Source of the DNA: DAITBA01 sp036824005
GTDB lineage: Bacteria > Pseudomonadota > Gammaproteobacteria > Burkholderiales > Rhodocyclaceae
Assembly: GCA_036824005.1 (NCBI GenBank)
Contig: DAITBA010000013.1
Span: forward strand, 67,377-131,376
DNA length: 64,000 nucleotides
Direction of reading: 5' to 3'
Shown one piece after another: positions 7,266-17,238 of the stretch. The notes under the pieces are model-generated. The model was not told the DNA's origin. It did not search any database and worked only from the letters and a program-made list of their open reading frames with translations. Both the position numbers and the translations under genes were made by a program. Positions within the stretch are counted from its first letter, which is position 1; every line of letters begins with the position of its first letter.

Positions 7266-10139
7266 ATGTCCGATCCCGTGCAAGGGCAAACACCGGGCGG
7301 CTACGACCGTCAGGACCTGCAACGCTATTACCAGGCACACGCCGAGATCGAGTCGAGCCGGCATCGCATCGAGGATATGGATCGTGAGCGCCGCGCCCTC
7401 GAGCAGAGCGAGGCGGTAGCGCTGTTCCAGAGGCAGATCGAACTGCTGCAGCGGAGGCTCGTCAGCGATCCGAAATACTTCCGCGACGCTTTCGTCGCCG
7501 AGGGCACCAATGCCATTTCCTGGGAATTCCAGCAGGAGGAACTCGGCGAGACGTTCACCAGGGCGTTGTGGAAGCTTCTGCTACGCGGCGACGACATGAG
7601 CTCGGTGCTGCTGCGCTTCATCTGGAGCATTCCGCTCAAGTACAAGCGCAAGTTCATCCATGCGATCGACAAGCATCTATCCGACCGTTATCCGATGTTC
7701 AAGGGGCTGTCCGAGGGCTGGCCCGGGCAGAATGCCATCCCGCCGTACATCCGGCCGGCGGAGGAGCGCGCCACCGACTTCGAACTGGTAACGCAAGGCT
7801 ACCTCGGCTACATGAGCCTCGGCTACAGTTTCCGCGAAGTCGAGATGTTCGTATGGCTGGAAGTGCTGCGCGACAAGCAGTGCGACGACCGTCCCTGCGA
7901 GATCGGCGTGCCCATCGAAGGCAAGCACGAGCCGAAAGGCGGCTGCCCGGTGAAGATCCACATCCCCGACATGCTCAACCTGATGGGCCAGGGCAAGTTC
8001 AAGGATGCGCTCAATCTAATCAAGCACTCGAATCCGCTGCCCAACGTCACCGGCCGGGTGTGCCCGCAGGAGATCCAGTGCCAGGGCGTGTGCACCCACA
8101 CCGGCAGGCCGATCGAAATCGGCCAGATCGAGTGGTATCTGCCCCAGAGCGAGAAGGTCGCGCGCGGCGGCGCGCCCGAGCCCACGCAGGGCCTCGTCAA
8201 TCCCTGGGCCAAGGCGGACAAACCGCCAATTGCCGTGGTCGGTTCCGGTCCGGCGGGGCTGATCAACGCCTACCTGCTGTCGAAGGAAGGCTTTCCGGTG
8301 ACGGTGTTCGAGGCCTTTCACGAACTGGGCGGCGTGCTGCGCTATGGCATCCCCGAGTTCCGCCTGCCGAACGAGCTGATCGATGACGTCGTCGCGCGCA
8401 TTCGCCAGCTTGGCGGCCAGTTCATCACCAACTTCGTCGTCGGCAAGACGGCAACGCTGGAGGGACTGAAGCGCGCCGGGTTCTGGAAGATCTTCATCGG
8501 CACCGGCGCCGGGCTGCCGCGCTTCATGAACGTGCCCGGCGAGCACCTGCTCGGGGTGATGTCGGCGAACGAGTTCCTCACCCGTGTGAACCTGATGCAA
8601 GGCCACCGCGGCGGCTACGAAACGCCATTGCCGGAAACCAAGGGCAAGCGGGTGATCGTGATCGGCGGCGGCAACACGGCCATGGACGCGGCACGTACCG
8701 CGCGGCGTCTGGGCGGCAATGTCACGATCGTTTATCGCCGCACGCAGGCGGAAATGCCGGTACGCAAAGAGGAGCTGCACCATGCCCTGGAGGAAGGCAT
8801 TCAGCTCATGGTGCTGCGGGCACCGCGCGAGTTCGTCGGCGACAAGGAGACCCACTTCGTCAAGACCGCCGTGCTCGACGTGATCGAACTGGGCCCGCCC
8901 GACGCCTCCGGCCGGCGCAGCCCGGTGGTCAGCGGCAAGACCGAAGACATGGCGGTGGACCTGGTGATCATGGCGCTGGGCAACACCTCCAACCCGATCG
9001 TAAAGGACGCAGAGCCGGATCTGAAGACGACCAAATGGGGCACGATCGAGATCAAGGAGGGGACCCAGGAAACCTCCATCGACGGTGTCTTCACCGGCGG
9101 CGACGCCGCGCGCGGCGGCTCGACCGCGATTCGCGCCGCCGGCGACGGCCAGGCGGCAGCGCGGCAGATCGTCGGCGAGATTCCGTTCACGCCGAGCGAG
9201 ATCAGAGCCCTGGTCGCCAATGCCGAGCGCTACACCAAGCTCGGGCAGACGAAGGCGAGAATCGAGGAGAAGATCGAACTGGGCCATGGCATCGTCGAGT
9301 TCGTCGTGCGCTCGCCGCTGGTAGCCAAGGCAGCCAAGGCGGGCCAGTTCGTGCGCGTGCTCGGCTGGGACAAGGGCGAGCTGATTCCACTCACGCTCGC
9401 CGACTGGGACTCCGGCAAAGGCACGATCACGCTGGTGATCCAGGGGCTGGGCAGCAGCACCCTGATCATGAACATGATGCAGGTGGGCGAAGCGTTCGCC
9501 GGCATTGCCGGTCCACTTGGGCTACCGAGCCAGCTGCATCGCTACGAGAACGGCGAGACGGTGGTATTCACCGCCGGTGGCGTCGGCCTGCCGCCGGTCT
9601 ATCCGATCCTGCGCGAGCATCTGCGCATGGGCAACCACGTCACCTTGATCGCCGGTTTCCGCAGTGCGGATCTGGTGTTCTGGACGAAGCCGGACGAGCG
9701 CATCGGCCTGCTGCAGACCCAGTACCCGGACCGGCTCGAGGTGATCTACACCACCAACGACGGCAGCTTCGGCGTCAAGGGTTTCGTCACCGGGCCGCTG
9801 GAGGAACTGCTGAACAAGGCCAAGTCGGGCGATGGCCGGCAGATCGGCGAAGTGGTGGCCATTGGCCCGCCGATCATGATGCGTGCGGTCAGCGACCTGA
9901 CCAAGTCCTACGGCGTGAAGACGATTGCCAGCCTGAACTCGATCATGGTGGATTGCACGGGCATGTGCGGCGCCTGCATGGTGCCCGTGACCATCGACGG
10001 CAAACCGGTGCGCAAGCACGCCTGCATCGACGGCCCCGAGATCGACTCCCACATCATCGAGTGGGACAAGTTCCTGCCGCGCTTCAATCAGTTCCGCGCG
10101 CAGGAGCAGCGCAACAAGGCGAGCCACGGACTTGAGTGA
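7266..10139 (+). CDS. NfnB-NfnA-like fusion: ferredoxin:NAD(P)+ oxidoreductase
   Basis: This 957-residue protein joins two subunits that are separate in NfnAB. After about 200 residues of unassigned, mostly helical N-terminus comes a GltD/NfnB-type part. It has an N-terminal cysteine cluster region (CDDRPC through CQGVCTHTGRPIEIG, about 203-290), an FAD motif AVVGSGPAGL (about 322) and a nucleotide motif VIVIGGGNTAMDAARTA (about 465). From about residue 660 the chain resembles NfnA/ferredoxin-NADP reductase, with GQFVRVLGWDKGE, FTAGGVGLPPVYPI and a C-terminal iron-sulfur motif CTGMCGACM plus HACIDGP. NfnAB links reduced ferredoxin and NADH to NADP+ by flavin-based bifurcation; whether this fusion bifurcates is inference. 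Its position 13 bases after the giant 2-oxoacid oxidoreductase suggests that it consumes or supplies that enzyme's electrons. Confidence 0.87.
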   Translation: MSDPVQGQTPGGYDRQDLQRYYQAHAEIESSRHRIEDMDRERRALEQSEAVALFQRQIELLQRRLVSDPKYFRDAFVAEGTNAISWEFQQEELGETFTRALWKLLLRGDDMSSVLLRFIWSIPLKYKRKFIHAIDKHLSDRYPMFKGLSEGWPGQNAIPPYIRPAEERATDFELVTQGYLGYMSLGYSFREVEMFVWLEVLRDKQCDDRPCEIGVPIEGKHEPKGGCPVKIHIPDMLNLMGQGKFKDALNLIKHSNPLPNVTGRVCPQEIQCQGVCTHTGRPIEIGQIEWYLPQSEKVARGGAPEPTQGLVNPWAKADKPPIAVVGSGPAGLINAYLLSKEGFPVTVFEAFHELGGVLRYGIPEFRLPNELIDDVVARIRQLGGQFITNFVVGKTATLEGLKRAGFWKIFIGTGAGLPRFMNVPGEHLLGVMSANEFLTRVNLMQGHRGGYETPLPETKGKRVIVIGGGNTAMDAARTARRLGGNVTIVYRRTQAEMPVRKEELHHALEEGIQLMVLRAPREFVGDKETHFVKTAVLDVIELGPPDASGRRSPVVSGKTEDMAVDLVIMALGNTSNPIVKDAEPDLKTTKWGTIEIKEGTQETSIDGVFTGGDAARGGSTAIRAAGDGQAAARQIVGEIPFTPSEIRALVANAERYTKLGQTKARIEEKIELGHGIVEFVVRSPLVAKAAKAGQFVRVLGWDKGELIPLTLADWDSGKGTITLVIQGLGSSTLIMNMMQVGEAFAGIAGPLGLPSQLHRYENGETVVFTAGGVGLPPVYPILREHLRMGNHVTLIAGFRSADLVFWTKPDERIGLLQTQYPDRLEVIYTTNDGSFGVKGFVTGPLEELLNKAKSGDGRQIGEVVAIGPPIMMRAVSDLTKSYGVKTIASLNSIMVDCTGMCGACMVPVTIDGKPVRKHACIDGPEIDSHIIEWDKFLPRFNQFRAQEQRNKASHGLE

Positions 10140-10163
10140 GCGGCGAGTCCGTCGCTGCGCTGA

Positions 10164-11609
10164 CTACTGTAAAACGTACAGGTCCACGTACTCCTGGACG
10201 GGCATCGCGTCCAGGCGCGCCTGATCGAGCGACACATCGAGAATCGCCTGCTGCTGGGCGCCATCGAAGCGCCGGGCCAGGTTTTCCTTGAACTTTTGCA
10301 TCAGCAGCGGCAGCGCTTCGGCCCGCCGGCGACGATGGCCGAGCGGGTATTCGATCGCGATCTCCTCGCTGCACGAGCCGTCGCCGAAGAACACTTGAAC
10401 GGCGTTGGCGATGGAACGCTTGTCGGGATCGAGGTAGTCGGCGCTGAAGCGCGGCTCCTCGATGCACACCATCTTCGCCCGCAGAGCGTCGATACGCGGG
10501 TCCGCGGCCACAGCGTCCTCGTAATCGTCCGCGGTCAGGCGCCCGAACAGCAAGGCAACGGCGAGCATGTATTGCATGCAGTGGTCGCGGTCGGCCGGAT
10601 TGCAAAGCGGACCCTGCTTGTCGATGATGCGCAGTGCCGGCTCCTGGGTCCGGATGACGATCCGCTCGATCTCGTCGAGCCGGTCGGCGACCTGCGGGCG
10701 CAACGCCAGTGCGCACTCGATGGCTGTCTGGGCATGGAACTCGGCCGGGAAGCTGACCTTGAACAGCACGTTCTCCATCACGTAGCTTCCGTAGGGGCGC
10801 GGTATGCTGAACGACTGGCCCCGGAACAGCGCATCGTAGAATCCCCACGTCCTGGCGGTGAGCACCTGCGGATAGCCCATCTCGCCGCGCACGGAAAACA
10901 GCGCCAGCAGCACGCCGCGCGAGGTGGCATCGCCCGCTGCCCAGCTCTTGCGGCTGCCCGTGTTGGGCGCGTGGCGGTAGGCACGCAGAGGCTGCCCATC
11001 GACGAAGGCCTGGGATACGGCGTTGATGATTTCCACGCGCTTGCCGCCCATCAGCCAGGCGCACACCGCGGCGCTCGCCACCTTGACCAGCACGACATGA
11101 TCCAGACCGACGCGGTTGAAGCTGTTCTCCAGACTCAGCACGCCTTGGACTTCGTGCGCTTTGATCATCGCCTCGAGAACCCGGCGCATGGTAAGCGGTG
11201 GCTCGCCGTCTGCGACGCGGGCGCGCGAGAGGCAATCGGCTACGGCGAGGATGCCGCCCAGGTTGTCGGAGGGATGGCCCCATTCCGCCGCCAGCCAGGT
11301 ATCGTTGAAATCCAGCCAGCGAACCATCGCGCCGATGTCGAACGAAGCCTGCACCGGATCGAGCTGGTAGCGCGTGCCCGGGACGCGGGCGCCATTAGGC
11401 ACCACCGTGCCGGGAAGCATGGGGCCGAGCAGCTTGGCGCAGGCCGGATAGTCGAGCGCCGCCAGGCCGCAGCCGAGTGTATCGAGCAAGCACAGATGCG
11501 CGGTTTCGAATGCCTCCGCCGAGGCGATGCGGTAGCCCAGCACGTAGTCGGCAATGTCCGCCAGAACCTGGTCGGGTTCCGGGCGGGCAGTAGTCAACGT
11601 CGGCGACAT
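10164..11609 (-). CDS. prpD: 2-methylcitrate dehydratase (MmgE/PrpD family)
   Basis: This 481-residue MmgE/PrpD-family protein should dehydrate 2-methylcitrate to 2-methyl-cis-aconitate in propionyl-CoA oxidation. The N-terminal [19 protein letters not shown], followed by [12 protein letters not shown], and the [20 protein letters not shown] stretch are characteristic. The ATG at 11609 is preceded by GGGAGG at about 6 bases; a frame opening at 11645 lacks such a site. It lies 85 bases downstream of prpC in the same direction and converges on the Nfn-like fusion gene with only 24 bases between stops. No prpB or acnD is visible in the window. Confidence 0.93.
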   Translation of the reverse strand: MSPTLTTARPEPDQVLADIADYVLGYRIASAEAFETAHLCLLDTLGCGLAALDYPACAKLLGPMLPGTVVPNGARVPGTRYQLDPVQASFDIGAMVRWLDFNDTWLAAEWGHPSDNLGGILAVADCLSRARVADGEPPLTMRRVLEAMIKAHEVQGVLSLENSFNRVGLDHVVLVKVASAAVCAWLMGGKRVEIINAVSQAFVDGQPLRAYRHAPNTGSRKSWAAGDATSRGVLLALFSVRGEMGYPQVLTARTWGFYDALFRGQSFSIPRPYGSYVMENVLFKVSFPAEFHAQTAIECALALRPQVADRLDEIERIVIRTQEPALRIIDKQGPLCNPADRDHCMQYMLAVALLFGRLTADDYEDAVAADPRIDALRAKMVCIEEPRFSADYLDPDKRSIANAVQVFFGDGSCSEEIAIEYPLGHRRRRAEALPLLMQKFKENLARRFDGAQQQAILDVSLDQARLDAMPVQEYVDLYVLQ

Positions 11610-11694
11610 CGGTTCCTCCCTGCCGATTGCGCGTTCCCGGGACATTGGCGGCGCTGCCTCCCCAAGCAGGCGCTGCCGATGCCGTGCGATGATT

Positions 11695-12852
11695 CTAGGT
11701 TCTTTGCTCCAGCGGCACGAACGTCCTGCTCTCCGGCCCGACGTAGTGGGCCGACGGCCGGATGATCTTGCCGTCGATCCGCTGCTCGATGACGTGCGCC
11801 GACCAGCCGCAAGTGCGCGCCACGACGAACAACGGTGTGAACATCGGCGTCGGCACCCCCAGCATGTGGTAGGCGACGGCCGAGTACCAGTCCACGTTGG
11901 CGAAGATGTGCTTCTCGGCGCCCATCGTCTTCTCGATGCGGTCGGCGACGTCGAACAGCATCATGTTGTCCCCGTCCTGGCACAGCTGCCGCGCGATGTT
12001 TTTGATTACGGCATGGCGCGGATCGGCGATGGTGTAGACCGGGTGGCCGAAGCCGATGATGATCTCCCGATTGGCGAGACGCCGGCGGATGTCCTCCTCG
12101 GCCTGGTCGGGATTTTGGTAACGGCTCTGAATCTCGAAGGCGGCCTCGTTGGCGCCGCCGTGCAAGGGGCCGCGCAGGGCGCCGATGGCGCCGGTTATCG
12201 CCGAATAGATGTCCGAGCCGGTACCGGTAATCGTGCGTGCGGCGAAGGCGGAGGCGTTGAACTCGTGTTCCGCGTAGAGCACCAGCGAGCAATCGAGGGA
12301 CCGGGCATGAAGCTCGCTCGGCTTCTTGCCGTGCAACAGATGGAGGAAGTGAGCGGCGACGGACTCGTCGTCGGTTTCGGTCTCGATGCGCCGGCCGTTG
12401 TGCGACCAGTGGTACCAGTACAGGAGCATGGAGGCGAAGGACGCGATCAGCCGGTCGGCGATATCGCGCGCCCCGCCGACGTTATGGTCCTGCGCCTCGG
12501 GCAGTATGGTGCCAAGTGCCGAACAGCCGCTGCGTAGCACATCCATCGGGTGGGCCGAGGCCGGCAGATTCTCCAGTACCGGCTTGAGCATGACCGGCAG
12601 CCCACGCAGCCGCTTCAACTTTTTCCGATACTGGTTGAGTTGGGTGATCGTGGGCAGACGCTCGTAGAGCAGCAGATAGGCGACCTCCTCGAATGTCGCC
12701 TGATCGGCAAGTTCGATGACGTCGTAGCCGCGATAGTGCAGGTCGTTGCCGCTGCGCCCTACCGAGCAGATGCCGGTATTGCCCGCAACCACGCCGGTCA
12801 GCGCGACCGACTTCTTCTGTCTGGGCGGCACCGCCGTGGCGAGCCTGCTCAT
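11695..12852 (-). CDS. prpC: 2-methylcitrate synthase
   Basis: This 385-residue citrate-synthase-family enzyme should condense propionyl-CoA with oxaloacetate. Family features include [16 protein letters not shown] near the N-terminus, [29 protein letters not shown] and the C-terminal [17 protein letters not shown]. The short length and adjacency to prpD favour PrpC over the housekeeping citrate synthase, although some PrpC enzymes accept acetyl-CoA. It is the first gene of prpC-prpD; its promoter must lie in the 241 bases before the divergent secreted-protein gene. Confidence 0.93.
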   Translation of the reverse strand: MSRLATAVPPRQKKSVALTGVVAGNTGICSVGRSGNDLHYRGYDVIELADQATFEEVAYLLLYERLPTITQLNQYRKKLKRLRGLPVMLKPVLENLPASAHPMDVLRSGCSALGTILPEAQDHNVGGARDIADRLIASFASMLLYWYHWSHNGRRIETETDDESVAAHFLHLLHGKKPSELHARSLDCSLVLYAEHEFNASAFAARTITGTGSDIYSAITGAIGALRGPLHGGANEAAFEIQSRYQNPDQAEEDIRRRLANREIIIGFGHPVYTIADPRHAVIKNIARQLCQDGDNMMLFDVADRIEKTMGAEKHIFANVDWYSAVAYHMLGVPTPMFTPLFVVARTCGWSAHVIEQRIDGKIIRPSAHYVGPESRTFVPLEQRT

Positions 12853-13093
12853 GCCTGTACGCCTCCCTGCGCTCGAACATCCACGATCGGATTCCGCAGG
12901 CTGCCGGTTCGTCCCGCCATCGTGTCGCGGGCTATATTACCATCGCGCATGGGCGCGGTCGTTGCTGCTGCGCGCAGCGGGTGCAGGCGCGTTTGCGTCC
13001 GTCGGGCGCCGGGTGCAAAATGCTGCCAGAAGCGCCGCCGGAAACACCTTGTTTTCGGCCATGGCGTCAATCCTTCCTAACCCGGGATATCAC

Positions 13094-13588
13094 ATGGCGT
13101 ATCGATTCGTTTCGTCGGGCGCGGCTGCGTTCCTACTCTCGTCGGCTTTAGCGTGCGGCGGTGCCATCGCCGGCACCGTGTCCTGCCCCGATCTGTCCGC
13201 TGCGGTGCAGGCGGGCACCTGCCCTACGGAAGAGGAGCTTAGGTACACCTTCACCGGCTATTGCAGCGACAATGCGCGAATGTACGACAAGGACACGGAC
13301 AACGAGTGCTCCAACTTCGAGCGCTATCGCCGCCTGAAGAACATCGTGCTCTGGGAGTCCGCCGACGGCAGCTTTCACGGCTATCTCTCATGCGACCTGC
13401 CGGCCGCCTCGATCAAGGGCACCAAGGCAAACAAGATGGCCGCGTCCCGGCAGGGCAAGCTGACGCGGCTCGTGTGCAGCTATGGCGGCGGCCTGACTAT
13501 GGTGCACCGGACCAAGGGGGAATGCCGGGTGGATGGCGACGGCAATTGCGCGGCGGACCCTGCCGCGTGCAGGGCGATCTGCGACTAA
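13094..13588 (+). CDS. Secreted cysteine-rich protein of unknown function
   Basis: This gene of 164 residues is not recognised with confidence. The start at 13094 gives MAYRFVSSGAAAFLLSSALA, a plausible Sec signal peptide ending near AIAG. An in-frame ATG at 13061 is the alternative. The mature part holds ten cysteines spread over the whole chain (SCPDL, GTCPTEE, GYCSDN, NECSNF, YLSCDL, LVCSYGG, GECRV, GNCAAD, AACRAIC). An even number fits disulfide bonding in the periplasm. It stands alone between prpC (divergent) and the ferredoxin-NADP reductase gene, 80 bases downstream. Confidence 0.75.
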   Translation: MAYRFVSSGAAAFLLSSALACGGAIAGTVSCPDLSAAVQAGTCPTEEELRYTFTGYCSDNARMYDKDTDNECSNFERYRRLKNIVLWESADGSFHGYLSCDLPAASIKGTKANKMAASRQGKLTRLVCSYGGGLTMVHRTKGECRVDGDGNCAADPAACRAICD

Positions 13589-13668
13589 ACAAGCCGCGGC
13601 GGGATGCGACGAACCGGATCCGTCGCCGCCGCGCATAGATCACGTTCCGGATCAGGGAGTGGATGACA

Positions 13669-14529
13669 ATGCAGACGATTGTTGGCAACGGTGCCGATGA
13701 CGGCAAACTTCATGCTGCGGTTCTGATTCAGTCGGATCGCATAACCCCCGCCGCCTCGCGGGAGGAAGTCCGGCAACTCATCTTCCGGATCGACGATCTT
13801 TCCTTTGACGGCAGGCCTGGCAACTGCGTTCGCGTCATGGCGCCGGGCCAGTTCGGCAACAAGTTTCATATGCGCCTGTACTCGATCGCGGACGTCGATC
13901 AGGACAACCAGGACAGCACGCGCTTCAGCCTGTGCGTGCGCCGCTGTTTCTATATCGACGAGTTCAACGGCGAAGAATACGCCGGCGTCGCATCCAACTA
14001 CCTGTGCGATCTCGCGCCGGGTGCAACCATCCAGTTCGCCGGCCCGATTGGTTACCCCTTCCCGGTGCCGGACGACAACAGTGCCGGCATCATCATGATC
14101 GGCATGGGTACCGGCATCGCGCCGTTCCGGGCGCTGATCCGGCAGATCTATGACAAGGCCGGCGGCTGGCGCGGCAAAGTGCGCCTCTACTACGGCGCCC
14201 GCACTGGCCTGGAAATGCTGTACATGAACGACGAGAACAACGACCTTGCGAACTACTTCGACCAGGCGACCTTCAAGGCGTATCAGGCCATCAGCCCGCG
14301 CCCCCATTTCGACGTGCCGATCGAACTCGACAAGGCGATCGAAAGCAACGCTGCGGAAGTCTGGGAAATGATGAACGGCCCGGACACACACGTCTACTTG
14401 GCGGGAACGACTGCGATGGCGGGCGCGGTAGAAAAGGCGATGGTGCGCATCGCCGGTTCCGTCGAAAACTGGAACGAAACGCGCAACGCGCTGATGGCGA
14501 GCGGACGCTGGCGCGAAGTGCTGTATTGA
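13669..14529 (+). CDS. Plant-type ferredoxin--NADP(+) reductase family oxidoreductase
   Basis: This 286-residue FAD/NAD(P)-binding protein resembles plant/cyanobacterial-type ferredoxin-NADP reductase. RLYSIAD is the FAD-binding RxYS motif, GMGTGIAPFRALI the nucleotide-binding loop, and YYGARTGLEMLY the following motif. The chain ends in an aromatic residue (REVLY), as plant-type FNR does. It probably exchanges electrons between ferredoxin or flavodoxin and NADP(H). The start at 13669 lies 9 bases after GGGAG, whereas ATG at 13663 is only 3 bases away. With the Nfn-like fusion it is the second ferredoxin/pyridine-nucleotide enzyme within 7 kb. No ferredoxin gene is adjacent. Confidence 0.85.
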   Translation: MQTIVGNGADDGKLHAAVLIQSDRITPAASREEVRQLIFRIDDLSFDGRPGNCVRVMAPGQFGNKFHMRLYSIADVDQDNQDSTRFSLCVRRCFYIDEFNGEEYAGVASNYLCDLAPGATIQFAGPIGYPFPVPDDNSAGIIMIGMGTGIAPFRALIRQIYDKAGGWRGKVRLYYGARTGLEMLYMNDENNDLANYFDQATFKAYQAISPRPHFDVPIELDKAIESNAAEVWEMMNGPDTHVYLAGTTAMAGAVEKAMVRIAGSVENWNETRNALMASGRWREVLY

Positions 14530-14562
14530 AACGACGAGCGGACCGGCTGCGCGTTGGCCGGC

Positions 14563-15738
14563 TCAGACCCGGCGCAGCCGCTCCCCTGCCGCCGCCAACG
14601 TGTTCTCCGACTTTGCAAAGCAGAAGCGGATGACCTTGTGGTCCACCGGTTCGCGGTAGAACACGGATACGGGAATCGCCGCCACGCCAACCTCGCGCGT
14701 CAGGCGCTCGGCAAAGGCAACGTCCGGCTCGTCGGCAATGGCCTCGAAACCCGCGAGTTGAAAATAGGTTCCGGCACAGGCAAGCAGGCGGAAGCGAGAA
14801 CCTTCGAGCTGGGCACGGAAGAAGTCGCGCTTCGCCTGGTAGAAATCGGCCAGGCCGAGATAGCGCTCCCGCTGCGCCACGAACTCGGCCAGGGCAAGCT
14901 GCACCGGGTGGTTGACGGCAAAGACGATGTACTGATGGGCCTTGCGGAATTCGGTCGTCAGCTCGCGCGGCGCCAGCACATAACCGATCTTCCAGCCGGT
15001 AACGTGGTAGGTCTTGCCGAAGGACGAGACGATGAACGTCCGCTCGGCCAATGCCGGGTAGCGTGCCGCGCTTTCATGACGGCACTGGCGTGTATTCCGG
15101 TCGAAGACAATGTGCTCATAGACCTCGTCGGCGACGACGACGATGCCGGTGTCGCGCGTTATGCGCTCCAGCTCTTCCATGTCCGCGGCACTCCACACCG
15201 TGCCGCTGGGATTGTGGGGCGTGTTGACGATGATCATGCGCGTGCGTGGGCTCACCAGGGCACGCACCTCGCTCCAGTCAGGGCGGTAGTCCGGAAAGCG
15301 CAGTCGCGCGTAGCGCGCCGTGCCGCCGTTAAGTTCGATGGACGGCACGTAAGAGTCATAGACCGGCTCGAACACAATCACCTCGTCGCCCGGGTGCACC
15401 ATCGCCGCCACCGCCGTGAAAATGGCCTGGGTCGCCCCGGCCGTGACGGTAATCTCTGCCTCCGGGTCGTACCGGGCGCCGTAGAGCTCTTCGACCTTCG
15501 CCGCGATGGCCTCGCGCAACGGCGCTGCGCCGGCCATGGGCGCATATTGGTTGTGGCCGGCACGCATGTGCCTGGCCACCAGTTCGAATAGCGCGTCCGC
15601 GGCGGAGAAATCGGGAAAGCCTTGGGAGAGGTTGATGGCGCCGCACTCGTTGGCCAGCCGGGACATCACCGTGAAGATGGTCGTCCCCACCTGCGGCAGG
15701 CGGGATGAAATGGTCGCAGGATAGCGGGGCACTGGCAC
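14563..15738 (-). CDS. Class I/II pyridoxal-phosphate aminotransferase (methionine/kynurenine type)
   Basis: This aminotransferase has about 391 residues if translation begins at GTG 15738; the frame stays open to 15936, but those residues look random. LPQVGTTIFTVMSRLA followed by INLSQGFPDF is typical of the methionine/kynurenine aminotransferase subgroup (YbdL-like). INTPHNPSGTVW, VADEVYEHI and SSFGKTYHVTGWKIGY carry the cofactor Asp/Tyr and the Schiff-base lysine (FGKTYHVTGW). The divergent neighbour is mtnA, so conversion of 2-oxo-4-methylthiobutyrate to methionine is a reasonable guess at its role, but substrate range in this family is broad. The start is uncertain because no strong ribosome binding site is visible. 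Confidence 0.85.
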   Translation of the reverse strand: MPVPRYPATISSRLPQVGTTIFTVMSRLANECGAINLSQGFPDFSAADALFELVARHMRAGHNQYAPMAGAAPLREAIAAKVEELYGARYDPEAEITVTAGATQAIFTAVAAMVHPGDEVIVFEPVYDSYVPSIELNGGTARYARLRFPDYRPDWSEVRALVSPRTRMIIVNTPHNPSGTVWSAADMEELERITRDTGIVVVADEVYEHIVFDRNTRQCRHESAARYPALAERTFIVSSFGKTYHVTGWKIGYVLAPRELTTEFRKAHQYIVFAVNHPVQLALAEFVAQRERYLGLADFYQAKRDFFRAQLEGSRFRLLACAGTYFQLAGFEAIADEPDVAFAERLTREVGVAAIPVSVFYREPVDHKVIRFCFAKSENTLAAAGERLRRV

Positions 15739-15965
15739 GAAATCGGAGATGCTGGCGCCGCCGATTGTGGCAGAACCCGCGCCACAAGCCAATCGCGGCA
15801 CGCTTAGCGGCCCGGCGCCGCACGACCGGCCCGGCCCCGGGGCAATCGGTGGAAACGAATCGTCGCGGCGCCGCCGACCCCCTACCCGTGCCTCTGCCAA
15901 AAGGGTTGCATTCTCTATCAAGGCGCTGCGCGCCATGAACTAGAATGCAAGGAAGGGATTCGGCC

Positions 15966-17048
15966 GTGGATACCAGGTTCGGGCTTCTGCATGCGTTGCG
16001 CACCATCCGGGACGAAGGCGATGTAGTCATCGTCATCGACCAGACGCAGCTGCCCCATCGACTGGTCGAGCGCCGTCTGTCCAGTCTGGACGACGCCGCC
16101 CATGCCATCCGCTCGATGCAGGTGCGCGGCGCACCCCTGATCGGCGCCACGGCCGCCTACGGCGTCGCCCTGGCCCTGCGCGAGGACGCAGGCGACGAAG
16201 CCCTCGATCAGGCCCTGGTCACCCTGGCCGGGACGCGTCCTACTGCCGTGAACCTGCACTGGGCAATCGCCCGCATGCGCGCGCGCCTCGCGCCGCTCGC
16301 GCCGGCCGAACGTGCCCATGCCGCGCTGAACGAGGCGCGCGCGCTATGTGCCGAGGATGCGGCCACCAATCATGCCATCGGCGAGCACGGCCTGACGCTG
16401 ATCGAAACCCTCGCCCGCGAGAAACACCGCTGTATCAACGTCATGACTCACTGCAATGCCGGCTGGCTGGCAACAGTGGCTTACGGAACGGCACTGGCGC
16501 CGATCTATGCCGCCCAGGCCTCCGGCGTCGGGGTACGCGTTCTCGTCTCCGAGACCAGGCCGCGCAACCAAGGCTTGCTGACCGCGTGGGAGCTGCGTCA
16601 GGCGGGACTGCCGCATACCCTGCTTGCCGACAATGCCGCCGGTCACCTCATGCGGCGCGGCGCGGTAGATCTGGTTATCGTTGGCGCCGATCGCATCGCC
16701 GCCAACGGTGATGCCGCGAACAAGATCGGCACCTACATGAAGGCGCTCGCCGCCGATGACAACAGCGTGCCGTTCTACGTCGCCGCTCCAGGCTCCACCA
16801 TCGACTGGAACTGCCCGACGGGCGACGCGATTCCGATCGAGAGCCGCAGCGGCGACGAGCTACGGGCGATCGTCGGGCTCGACAGCCACGGACGGCCGAT
16901 GCGCGTCATGCTCTCGCCTGGCGACACGAGCGTCGACAATCCGGCTTTCGATGTCACCCCGGCGCGGCTGATTACGGGCATCATCTGCGAGCGCGGCGTG
17001 CTGTCCCCGGACGCGCTGCGCGCCGCGTTCGACCGTGCGCACATCTGA
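15966..17048 (+). CDS. mtnA: Methylthioribose-1-phosphate isomerase
   Basis: This 360-residue member of the eIF-2B alpha/MtnA family should convert 5-methylthioribose 1-phosphate to methylthioribulose 1-phosphate. Signature pieces are QVRGAPLIGATAAYG, NVMTHCNAGWLATV (catalytic Cys), VLVSETRPRNQG, LVIVGADRIAANGDAANKIG (catalytic Asp) and FYVAAPGSTIDW. GTG at 15966 lies 8 bases after GGAAGGG; an ATG at 15945 precedes that site and is less likely. It lies in the same direction as, and near, a class II aldolase gene at 17809, with a LysM/BON gene between. Confidence 0.95.
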   Translation: MDTRFGLLHALRTIRDEGDVVIVIDQTQLPHRLVERRLSSLDDAAHAIRSMQVRGAPLIGATAAYGVALALREDAGDEALDQALVTLAGTRPTAVNLHWAIARMRARLAPLAPAERAHAALNEARALCAEDAATNHAIGEHGLTLIETLAREKHRCINVMTHCNAGWLATVAYGTALAPIYAAQASGVGVRVLVSETRPRNQGLLTAWELRQAGLPHTLLADNAAGHLMRRGAVDLVIVGADRIAANGDAANKIGTYMKALAADDNSVPFYVAAPGSTIDWNCPTGDAIPIESRSGDELRAIVGLDSHGRPMRVMLSPGDTSVDNPAFDVTPARLITGIICERGVLSPDALRAAFDRAHI

Positions 17049-17238
17049 CGCTGCTGCTCGTCGCACAGCGCGCACCGTAACCCAATTTCACATTCCGGTA
17101 CGGGCAGCGCGGCATGTCCGTCACCGTAGTGTGGTAGGGTATGCGCTGTCGGGTGGCATCATGGCGCAAGGCGCAGCACCCCGTCATCAGGCCAGTCGAG
17201 AACCACGGCCGCAACCAAGTTCTTTCGGGAGGTACGCA

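Noticed and set aside
10140..10163. Shared terminator between the convergent Nfn-like fusion and prpD
   Set aside because: Only 24 bases, with no hairpin or T-run.
10296..11765. 489-codon open frame antisense to prpD
   Set aside because: Shadow; the prpD frame has family motifs over its full length.
15739..15936. N-terminal 66-residue extension of the aminotransferase
   Set aside because: Arg/Gly/Ala/Pro-rich sequence before the family's normal start, overlapping the expected divergent promoter region of mtnA.
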